From: Clostridia bacterium
GTDB lineage: Bacteria > Bacillota > Clostridia > Oscillospirales > Acutalibacteraceae
Direction: 5' to 3'
NCBI GenBank assembly: GCA_017436255.1
Contig: JAFSDK010000046.1
Location: forward strand, 1 to 34,218
DNA length: 34,218 bases
Part shown: positions 13,753 to 19,702 of the stretch, piece by piece
Layout: each line of letters starts with the position of its first letter
How positions within the stretch are numbered: the first letter of the stretch is position 1
The notes under the pieces: model-generated
Seen by the model: only the letters and a program-made list of their open reading frames with translations
What the model was told of the DNA's origin: nothing
Databases searched by the model: none
Position numbers and translations under genes: made by a program

Positions 13753-14613
13753 GTGAAAAAGATAATGGCAACTATTATTTCAACCGTTGTTTTGATTTTT
13801 TGCTTTTCAACTGTTTGTTATGCTTTTAGTCCGTCGGTCTATTTCTACTGTTGTGTTGCAACAAAAAAATTGCCTGAAAATACCGCTTACATTGATATTC
13901 TTTTTCCTATAAAGGAAACCGACCAAGATTATACTGACTATAACCTATCGAATGGACAGAAACACGGAATTTCAAAAAATAGTGAGATTGTAAAATATAA
14001 TAAAGATGGTTATGTGAGTTACACTTTTCATAATCAAAATTCAGAAAGCATAATAAAACCATTTTATCAAATAGACTTTATATGTGATAACGAATTTTAC
14101 AATAACAATACCACTTTATTTGATGGCCTAAATGAATTTGATATGGGAAATCCGATTAAAAAACAATATATGTTCACGGTGCCTATGAACAGCGCCCTTG
14201 AGGAAAAAGTGGATAATTTATTTATGTTCGCCCAAATGGATATAAGCACGGAAAAAGAAGATGTGTATGTTGAATTTTCAATGAAAGAAAAATTGAATAA
14301 AAACAGAATTAATGATTTTTCTGATTTAAGAGAAAAATACAAAACTGCAAAATTAGCCTATATTGACCAAAACGGAAATGTTATATCTGTAAGTAATTCA
14401 GCAGAGATTTATAGTAATAAAGAAAAGTTGTTGGGCTCTACCTACATTGAAATGAAATTAAACGGCGACAATCTTGATGTTTCTTTGAACTATGGACCAC
14501 CAATATTTTTAGGCGTGTTAGGATTGATGGTTTTTGCGATAGTGTTTTTTCTTGCAATAATCATTGCAATTATTTTCATATTTAAAATGAGCAAAACTAA
14601 GCGTGTTAATTGA
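13753..14613 (+). CDS. Secreted-domain membrane protein, unknown (cassette payload 1)
   Basis: 286 aa from the GTG at 13753, with GGGGTGA five bases upstream; the GTG at 13744 lies within that site. N-terminal signal peptide (about 1-24, ending near CYAF), a polar ectodomain of about 220 residues rich in Asn, Lys and Tyr, one C-terminal transmembrane helix (about 253-280) and a short basic tail. The topology is therefore type I membrane protein facing outside. I do not recognise the family. It is preceded by the rubrerythrin terminator/promoter module and followed by a fragment of the rubrerythrin gene, so it occupies the first cassette slot. It has no visible terminator of its own. Confidence 0.75.
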   Translation: MKKIMATIISTVVLIFCFSTVCYAFSPSVYFYCCVATKKLPENTAYIDILFPIKETDQDYTDYNLSNGQKHGISKNSEIVKYNKDGYVSYTFHNQNSESIIKPFYQIDFICDNEFYNNNTTLFDGLNEFDMGNPIKKQYMFTVPMNSALEEKVDNLFMFAQMDISTEKEDVYVEFSMKEKLNKNRINDFSDLREKYKTAKLAYIDQNGNVISVSNSAEIYSNKEKLLGSTYIEMKLNGDNLDVSLNYGPPIFLGVLGLMVFAIVFFLAIIIAIIFIFKMSKTKRVN

Positions 14614-14643
14614 CCCTAGTGTGGAAGGATATAATTTTTTTAC

Positions 14644-14753
14644 ATTGGTTTTCCTCATATCAAAATTTTCTATACTATGGGAATAGTTTTAGTGTGTATC
14701 AAAGTGTGTAACCCATAAAAAGTAGCTTGGAATAAGGCTTTTTTATGACTTTT
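14644..14753 (+). repeat. 110-bp repeat block, copy 1
   Basis: Matches 16338-16447 with a single difference (T for C in the stretch before AACCC). It runs directly into the rubrerythrin fragment at 14754, as does its partner into the one at 16448. It includes two direct AGTGTG hexamers 12 bases apart; a similar pair 11 bases apart is found just before the fragment at 15369. Confidence 0.85.
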
Positions 14754-14813
14754 CGTGACGAGACCCGTCACGGCAAAGCTTTCGAGGGACTCCTCAACCG
14801 TTATTTTAAGTAA
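14754..14813 (+). pseudogene. Rubrerythrin 3'-end fragment, copy B
   Basis: Encodes the last 19 residues plus stop of the rubrerythrin at 13139 ([19 protein letters not shown] against [19 protein letters not shown]). DNA differences are mostly at third codon positions, so the fragment diverged while it was still part of a coding gene. There is no upstream reading frame or start: homology begins exactly at the Arg-Asp-Glu codons. CGTGACG and CGTCACG at its start form an inverted repeat. Confidence 0.88.
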
Positions 14814-14820
14814 TGTCTGA

Positions 14821-14872
14821 TTGAAAAATCACCTAAGATGTGCTATCATAACGGTAGCACATCTTTTGTTTT
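14821..14872 (+). promoter_or_regulatory. Overlapping terminator/promoter module, copy B
   Basis: TTGAAA (14821-14826), 17 bases, TATCAT (14844-14849) with TG at 14841-14842. The hairpin 14838-14863 and TTTTGTTTT overlap the -10. Hexamers, spacing and hairpin match copy A while the spacer has changed. It drives the gene at 14884. Confidence 0.6.
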
Positions 14873-14883
14873 GGGGTGGTTTA

Positions 14884-15297
14884 GTGAAAAAAACTAAAAA
14901 GTTTATTTATCCCGTTATTTTTTCTGCACTTTTTTTGATTCTTTATATATCCTTTGTGCTTTTACTTACTACAGTTATTTCTTTTCCAAACGGAAGTTAT
15001 GCGCCTGCGGCTTTAGCAGTGTTGTTTACGTTTGCATGGCTTATTATTGCATTACCAATTTACTGTATAAGATATAGTAAAATAATTGTTGACGAGAAAT
15101 TAAAATTTCTGTTTCCCGTTTACAATTCTCTGCTAATTATATTGTCACATATGTTACCTTTTAATCTGCAAGGCGAAACAAGAATCATTACCCACTTTGT
15201 ACTTTGGGTGTTATTTTGGAATATGGTTCCGTTAATTTGTCGATTGATTTCTCGTAAATACGAAGAAAAAGACGCCGAAAAAGAAACTCAAGAATAG
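14884..15297 (+). CDS. Four-helix membrane protein, unknown (cassette payload 2)
   Basis: 137 aa from the GTG at 14884, with GGGGTGG (14873-14879) as ribosome site. The frame is open back to a TTG at 14821, but that codon is the -35 of the module promoter. Four hydrophobic segments (about 7-30, 40-60, 74-95, 103-122), short loops and a very acidic/basic C-terminal tail (about 124-137). It is an integral membrane protein with no recognised family. It shows no similarity by eye to payloads 1 or 3 beyond being a membrane protein, although its 5' leader is nearly identical to theirs. Confidence 0.7.
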   Translation: MKKTKKFIYPVIFSALFLILYISFVLLLTTVISFPNGSYAPAALAVLFTFAWLIIALPIYCIRYSKIIVDEKLKFLFPVYNSLLIILSHMLPFNLQGETRIITHFVLWVLFWNMVPLICRLISRKYEEKDAEKETQE

Positions 15298-15368
15298 TGT
15301 GACAAAAGTGTGATTTTGAAAAATCAAATAATAAAACCTTGATTTCAAGCAGTTTTAGGGCATGGTTT

Positions 15369-15428
15369 CAAGATGAAGCTCGCCACGGCAAGGCATTTGA
15401 GGGCCTGCTGAACCGTTATTTCGGTTAA
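15369..15428 (+). pseudogene. Rubrerythrin 3'-end fragment, copy C
   Basis: Encodes [19 protein letters not shown] plus stop. It starts at the same codon as copies B and D but carries R-to-Q and K-to-G changes and several synonymous differences, making it the most diverged of the full-length fragments. The sequence just upstream differs from that before B and D, but shares a paired AGTGTG motif (15297-15313). Confidence 0.85.
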
Positions 15429-15435
15429 TATCTGA

Positions 15436-15487
15436 TTGAAAAATCACTGGGGATGTGCTATCATAATGGTAGCACATCTTTTGTTTT
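15436..15487 (+). promoter_or_regulatory. Overlapping terminator/promoter module, copy C
   Basis: TTGAAA (15436-15441), 17 bases, TATCAT (15459-15464) with TG one base before. The hairpin 15452-15478 and TTTTGTTTT are as in copies A and B. It fronts the gene at 15502. Confidence 0.6.
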
Positions 15488-15501
15488 AAGGGGGTTAATT
15501 T

Positions 15502-16131
15502 GTGAATAGTTTATTTAAAAGCAAACCTAAAAATATAATAGCAATTTGCTTTACGGCATTTTACACTTTAATGCTTATTTTGGACGTGGAATTTTTGCAA
15601 TTTCCATTTATTACACATCCTAGATATGCGGTAAACTCTTTGGTCATATATTTAGTACCTTTAATAACTCCTGCTTTGGTTTTGATTTATCTAATTTTTG
15701 TAAACAAGGAATATAAATTAAAAAAATGGCTCTTTCCCATTGCATTTGCGGTAAAAATCATTACTGCCTTTCTAGCGACCTATAATTTGTTTGGAAGGTT
15801 AGCTTTAATTGGTGTGATGCCGGCATATATATTACTTATCTTTTGTTCGCTCTTAACATTAGTTGCCACTGTATTTATGTTTGTAGGAACACTTTTTAAT
15901 TTTAAATACATCATATTTTTAAAATATGGAGCAATTAGCTGTGCGGTTTTGCTGTTTATGGCACCTGTTATAAACTACATATTGTTTAAAGCTTTCGCAT
16001 ATATGCCAAGTGCCTTGTTAGGAGTGCCTGATGTAGGCTTGCCTGTATTGATAGAAACTTTAATAGCTACACTCCTATACGTTGGCATATTCCTTTTAAC
16101 CACCAATAAAAAGAGCATTGATTCGATATAA
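15502..16131 (+). CDS. Six-helix membrane protein, unknown (cassette payload 3)
   Basis: 209 aa from the GTG at 15502, with AAGGGGG (15488-15494) upstream. About six transmembrane segments (roughly 9-27, 41-64, 74-92, 100-130, 137-160, 177-199) and a short polar C-terminus. No family is recognised. It has the same GTG start and leader style as the two preceding payloads. Unlike them it has its own strong terminator (16134-16159), after which a fragment of the isomerase gene is found instead of a rubrerythrin fragment. Confidence 0.7.
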   Translation: MNSLFKSKPKNIIAICFTAFYTLMLILDVEFLQFPFITHPRYAVNSLVIYLVPLITPALVLIYLIFVNKEYKLKKWLFPIAFAVKIITAFLATYNLFGRLALIGVMPAYILLIFCSLLTLVATVFMFVGTLFNFKYIIFLKYGAISCAVLLFMAPVINYILFKAFAYMPSALLGVPDVGLPVLIETLIATLLYVGIFLLTTNKKSIDSI

Positions 16132-16133
16132 TA

Positions 16134-16159
16134 AAAAAGAGCCTTTACGGCTCTTTTTT
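16134..16159 (+). terminator. Terminator of payload 3
   Basis: AAAAAGAGCC (16134-16143), five-base loop, GGCTCTTTTT (16149-16158) and further T. The A-rich 5' arm makes it usable from both sides. Confidence 0.88.
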
Positions 16160-16167
16160 ATGCTTAT

Positions 16168-16342
16168 TTATTTTATTATTTGCTCTATAATATATCTGCC
16201 TGTTTGCTCCATAAATTTAAGGGCGGTTGGTAGAAAATCATCGGGCACGTTATGCAAAAAGTTATCGGTTTCAAAGGTCATATCACCCATATAGTCTATA
16301 TCCCTATATCCCTTAATCCCTTAATAAAGGGATCAAAATTGG
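16168..16342 (-). pseudogene. 3' fragment of sugar-phosphate isomerase gene
   Basis: Corresponds to the last 55-60 codons of the gene at 18678-19553. Identity is near complete across most of its length, but the final 13 codons differ clearly (ending IIEQIIK instead of FIAQIKKYK). An extra eight-base unit (TATATCCC duplicated near 16305) breaks the frame. It keeps its own stop (16168-16170) but has no 5' part: homology ends at AAAACCAATTT, where it joins the 110-bp repeat block through the shared sequence ATTGGTTTTC. It is a diverged 3' end, not a simple recent duplication. Confidence 0.88.
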
Positions 16343-16447
16343 TTTTCCTCATATCAAAATTTTCTATACTATGGGAATAGTTTTAGTGTGTATCAAAGTG
16401 TGCAACCCATAAAAAGTAGCTTGGAATAAGGCTTTTTTATGACTTTT
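16338..16447 (+). repeat. 110-bp repeat block, copy 2
   Basis: Near-identical to 14644-14753 (one difference seen). It overlaps the end of the isomerase fragment by the common ATTGG bases and leads straight into rubrerythrin fragment D. Together with copy 1 it forms long direct repeats around payloads 2 and 3, a substrate for deletion or expansion by homologous recombination. Confidence 0.85.
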
Positions 16448-16507
16448 CGTGACGAAGCTCGTCACGGCAAGGCTTTCGAGGGACTTCTTAACCGTTATTT
16501 CAAATAA
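16448..16507 (+). pseudogene. Rubrerythrin 3'-end fragment, copy D
   Basis: Encodes [19 protein letters not shown] plus stop, about 80 percent identical at DNA level to the intact gene end, with changes mainly synonymous. Its first 19 bases form a perfect 8-bp inverted repeat, CGTGACGA-AGC-TCGTCACG. It is not followed by the terminator/promoter module; a miniature palindromic element comes next. Confidence 0.88.
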
Positions 16508-16522
16508 TAAATAATTGTAATC

Positions 16523-16593
16523 GTAGGGCGGGGGCTTGTCTCCCGCCGTTTTGTTTTTGTGATACTTTCGGCAGGACCAAGGCCCTGCCCTAC
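16523..16593. mobile_element. Miniature palindromic element (MITE/REP-like)
   Basis: About 71 bp bounded by GTAGGGC (16523-16529) and GCCCTAC (16587-16593), with two internal hairpins (GGCGGG with CCCGCC; GGCAGG with CCCTGCC). It is strikingly GC-rich against an AT-rich background and has no coding capacity. It lies between rubrerythrin fragments D and E, which suggests it inserted into this debris. Form and composition resemble non-autonomous repeats common in Clostridia; no transposase is present. Confidence 0.65.
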
Positions 16594-16603
16594 AAAATAT
16601 AAG

Positions 16604-16654
16604 CCTCGTCACGGTAAGGCTTTTGAGGGTCTTCTTAACAGATACTTCAAATAA
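16604..16654 (+). pseudogene. Rubrerythrin 3'-end fragment, copy E (shorter)
   Basis: Encodes [15 protein letters not shown] plus stop in frame, but the Arg-Asp-Glu-Ala codons are missing: homology starts at the right arm of the inverted repeat seen in copy D. It has its own synonymous differences (AGA for CGT, TAC for TAT). A weak GGGAGA/TCTCCC hairpin (16669-16689) and T-rich tract follow. The rest of the 655-base gap before 16787 holds nothing else I can identify. Confidence 0.8.
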
Positions 16655-16734
16655 GAGTTTTAAATGGGGGGAGACATCTGTTTTCTCCCGTTATTTTTAT
16701 ATGATGCATTTTGATTAGTAAGAATACAGTTATA

Positions 16735-16779
16735 AATACAAAACGGCTATTGCAAAATTTATGCTTTGCAATAGCCGTT
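16735..16779 (-). terminator. Terminator of the beta-helix gene
   Basis: A 15-bp perfect stem (16742-16756 with 16765-16779, core ACGGCTATTGCAAA) with a short loop. On the - strand it is followed by TTTTGTATTT. It lies seven bases past the gene's stop codon. Confidence 0.88.
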
Positions 16780-16786
16780 AGTGTTT

Positions 16787-18547
16787 TTATTTATAATTTA
16801 ATCTGTCAAGATTGTTGCCCTTAGAGTCTTTTGTCAATACAAAGTTTTTAGTAAAGGCATTACCATTTCGGTCCCAAATCTGGCCATCTATGTTATTGTT
16901 GATAAAGGTACAGTATACCTTGTTTTTATCGGCGTTATCAAAAAGGCCTATCAAAGTGTAGGGACATAGTGCATTGGATTGTTTTGATTTCATGGTACTG
17001 TTCTTCACAATCAAATAGGAGTCACCCTTCGCACCTATACTGTCGTGGAAATATAGCGCACCTAAAGAACCTTGCGGTACATAATTTCCTCGACCTGCCA
17101 CTTGATTATTGATTAACTCACAGTTGTCGATGATGCAGGTGAAATCCTTACGCACGCCCATACCGAGAGCGGGGAAGAAGTCGGATATAAGTGTGCAATT
17201 GCGGAACTCTAGAGTTTTTCCTACACCGTACTCATCCTCGCAGTGGAAGGCGTATGCGCCGTTAACAGTTCCAATTTCATTGCTTACACCTTTTACATAT
17301 TCTGAATGTAGTGTCAAGTTAGTGAGGAAACCGCACGAGCCGTTAATAACGGGCTTTTCATAGCGTCCGTCATAGGATTTGAGTAAGCAAGTTTCTCTGT
17401 CTACACCTACCAGGATGATGTTCTTTTTAAATGCCTCTATTGTGCCTTCATAAGTGCCGGGCAAAATTACAATAACTGTGCCTTGAGGCTCTTTAGCAAC
17501 GGCATCAACTACACTTTTATAATCGCCTTGGCCTTTGCTATCTACTATTTTATAGGTATAGTCAGGCGTGGGTTTTCCAAATTTGTGTAGCGAAATAGAC
17601 CAGCCGCCACTTGGCGCTTTTACAGGCTGATTAGTATCAGATGAGTAAAAACAGAATGATATAGCATATTTGGTTAGACCCTTAGATTTAATTTTGTCGG
17701 AATCATAAACAAAAGTCGAATCTCCTGAATATTGAGTCCAATCAGTAGTGATTGGGGTGGAAGAACTACCATATCCGTATGTAAAGTATTTTACATAATA
17801 ACCCTTAGGAATGTTGGTTACGGTAGCGTATAGGTCTACTTTCACGTCTTCAACGTTAAAAGCTAAATTTAGACCGAACTGCTTTAGCTGACTTGTCGCC
17901 TTGTTAGCAGGTGTAACTACGCCGCTCGCTAAGTTCTTTTCGGTAAACATTGTGTTGGTTGGTAGTTCTACAACTGTTTTTTTGTTGTTTTTTTGAATAA
18001 TGGTCATTACATTTTTATTGAAGGATACGCCGCACGCTTTTTGCTCTACACAAATTTGTAGGTGTGCTACATTTGTATCTTTTAATGTGTAAAAAGCAGA
18101 CTCGTCATCGTTCTTTGTCTTGGGATCGTCAAATAGTGCCTTTAATGCGGCGCTTGCGCTATCATATACGCCTGTGGCTTTGCCGTTTTTAACGGTGACA
18201 AATTGACTGCCATACTCATAAACGAATGATGAACTCGACTGTTTTGGATTGTCTTTAATATACTTATCATATGCTGTTTTTGCTATCTGCTTAACGTCAT
18301 CCTTTGTGCTGCTGTTACCGCCGCTTGAAGTATTGTTATTACCATTACCGGAAGCATTATTGCTACCATCATCGGGAACTGATACAACAGAACTATTACC
18401 TGATGTCGGCTTACTGTTATTGTCGTTGTTTTTACCGCCTGCATTACCAAAGATAAGTATTAACGCGGTTGCTATTAATGCAACTATTGTAACGGCAGCT
18501 ACAATAATTATGATTGTTAAAGATTTTCCTTTTTCATTGTTTTCCAT
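16787..18547 (-). CDS. Membrane-anchored beta-helix protein, pectinesterase-like fold
   Basis: 586 aa. An N-terminal cytosolic tip and transmembrane helix (about 9-33), a Gly/Asn/Ser-rich low-complexity linker (about 35-82), a unique middle region (about 83-330), and a C-terminal right-handed beta-helix. The beta-helix starts at a DSKGQGDYKSVVDAVAKEP segment (about 339-357), then LPGTYEG. These two stretches resemble the beginning of carbohydrate esterase family 8 (pectin methylesterase). The later catalytic motifs QDTL and DFIFG are not found, so activity is doubtful; a glycan-binding or divergent esterase role is possible. The ATG follows AGGAG. It lies between the intact isomerase gene and its displaced 3' fragment. 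Confidence 0.75.
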   Translation of the reverse strand: MENNEKGKSLTIIIIVAAVTIVALIATALILIFGNAGGKNNDNNSKPTSGNSSVVSVPDDGSNNASGNGNNNTSSGGNSSTKDDVKQIAKTAYDKYIKDNPKQSSSSFVYEYGSQFVTVKNGKATGVYDSASAALKALFDDPKTKNDDESAFYTLKDTNVAHLQICVEQKACGVSFNKNVMTIIQKNNKKTVVELPTNTMFTEKNLASGVVTPANKATSQLKQFGLNLAFNVEDVKVDLYATVTNIPKGYYVKYFTYGYGSSSTPITTDWTQYSGDSTFVYDSDKIKSKGLTKYAISFCFYSSDTNQPVKAPSGGWSISLHKFGKPTPDYTYKIVDSKGQGDYKSVVDAVAKEPQGTVIVILPGTYEGTIEAFKKNIILVGVDRETCLLKSYDGRYEKPVINGSCGFLTNLTLHSEYVKGVSNEIGTVNGAYAFHCEDEYGVGKTLEFRNCTLISDFFPALGMGVRKDFTCIIDNCELINNQVAGRGNYVPQGSLGALYFHDSIGAKGDSYLIVKNSTMKSKQSNALCPYTLIGLFDNADKNKVYCTFINNNIDGQIWDRNGNAFTKNFVLTKDSKGNNLDRLNYK

Positions 18548-18677
18548 AATTACACTCCTATAAAATTATATAACCGAAACAACACGTAAATAACGTATAA
18601 TTCCAAATTATGTACTAGTCTATTTTACTGTAGTTTTAAAGTCAAGTCAAGCAAATCTGTTATAGCGGATTTTATGC

Positions 18678-19553
18678 TTATTTATATTTCTTTATCTGCG
18701 CTATAAAATATCTACCCGTCTGCTCCATAAATTTAAGGGCGGTTGGTAGAAAATCATCGGGCACGTTATGCAAAAAGTTATCGGTTTCAAAGGTCATATC
18801 ACCCATATAGTCTATATCCCTTAATCCCTTAATAAAGGGATCGAAATTGGTTTTCGACATAAAGGGAAGCGTATGTTGGTCATTTAAATAATCGTTATCG
18901 TGCAGATGTATTGCCTGTAAACGCTTCTGCCCTAGTGTGATAATTGCATCGTACATTGGCTCATCAACAAGTCCTAAGTGGCCGATATCAAGGCAACCTA
19001 CAATCCACTCACTGCCAACCGCATCAATATAGCGGCTAAACTCTTCTGCGTGTGAGCAGGGTGCGTGGACGATTTTATTTGTGCCTAGTACACGTTGCCA
19101 CATGTTTTCGGTGGCAACCTTAATACCAAATTTTTCGCAATAGGGAACAAGGCGATTGTAAAAATCAACGTTCATTTTAAAAAGCTCGAACTTGTTGTCG
19201 GCATATCTCAAATGTTGCATAGGATGAACAACAATAATTTTGGCACCAAGAATGGCGGCAATTTCCATTGCCTTTACGATAAGCTCAAATCGATTTTTAT
19301 CCCACTCCTCATCGCCCTTGCTTGAGGGGTAGGGGGCGTGAGATTGATTACAAACGATACCTAATTTATCGGCAAATTCACGTAATTCTTTAGCAACCGA
19401 CACGTAATTTTCACAATTAAGTGCGTAGTCGTCGTCTACCAGTCTCGTCAGCGAAATATCATAAGCATCAAAACCGGCATTAGCTATCAATTCAATAGCC
19501 TTTTCATCCCCAAATTTTTTACTTAGAGGTAGTGTTAGTGTTGATAGAAGCAT
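18678..19553 (-). CDS. Sugar phosphate isomerase/epimerase (xylose isomerase-like TIM barrel)
   Basis: 291 aa from the ATG at 19553, where AGGTGA gives good spacing; a GTG at 19562 is closer to that site. AP-endonuclease-2/xylose isomerase-like barrel: N-terminal AIELIANAGFDAYDIS, NQSHAPYPS, IIVVHPMQH, ATENMW, GCLDIGHLG and IHLHDND place the usual Glu, Asp and His metal ligands along the barrel strands. The substrate is unknown. It is a single gene with a TTGACC-N17-TATAAT promoter (19583-19611). Its last 55-60 codons are partly duplicated at 16168-16342. Confidence 0.85.
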   Translation of the reverse strand: MLLSTLTLPLSKKFGDEKAIELIANAGFDAYDISLTRLVDDDYALNCENYVSVAKELREFADKLGIVCNQSHAPYPSSKGDEEWDKNRFELIVKAMEIAAILGAKIIVVHPMQHLRYADNKFELFKMNVDFYNRLVPYCEKFGIKVATENMWQRVLGTNKIVHAPCSHAEEFSRYIDAVGSEWIVGCLDIGHLGLVDEPMYDAIITLGQKRLQAIHLHDNDYLNDQHTLPFMSKTNFDPFIKGLRDIDYMGDMTFETDNFLHNVPDDFLPTALKFMEQTGRYFIAQIKKYK

Positions 19554-19582
19554 AAAGGTCACCTACTTTAATTTATAAAATA

Positions 19583-19611
19583 ATTATACTACCATAGTTT
19601 TTTTAGGTCAA
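19583..19611 (-). promoter_or_regulatory. Promoter of the isomerase gene
   Basis: On the - strand TTGACC (19611-19606), 17 bases, TATAAT (19588-19583), placing transcription start about 25 bases before the ATG at 19553. Confidence 0.75.
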
Positions 19612-19642
19612 GTTTATTGATAGTTATATTTTATTAAATCAC

Positions 19643-19671
19643 TTGAATAAAGCCTTTTTGTGTGATATAAT
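19643..19671 (+). promoter_or_regulatory. serS promoter
   Basis: TTGAAT (19643-19648), 17 bases, TATAAT (19666-19671) with TG one base upstream. The leader is only about 25 bases, so a serine T-box riboswitch, frequent before serS in Firmicutes, is absent. Confidence 0.75.
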
Positions 19672-19702
19672 ATTCACAATAATCTTCTTTGGGGGAAAGA
19701 AA

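Noticed and set aside
13744-14613. Payload 1 as a C-terminal extension or partner domain of rubrerythrin
   Set aside because: Rubrerythrin ends with a normal stop at 13681, followed by a terminator, and payload 1 has its own signal peptide and ribosome site.
16364-16612. Open frame on the - strand through rubrerythrin fragment D
   Set aside because: It spans the 110-bp repeat, the gene-end fragment and the miniature element, and has no ribosome site; chance frame.
14754-16654. Four fragments as remnants of full tandem rubrerythrin copies
   Set aside because: Homology starts at the same codon in three of them, with no trace of upstream rubrerythrin sequence, which decay of full copies would not produce. 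This remains the main alternative if relatives show longer remnants.
19672-19702. T-box riboswitch before serS (also considered for gltX, asnS and proB)
   Set aside because: Leaders are only about 25-35 bases, too short for a T-box, and no specifier or antiterminator sequences are visible.
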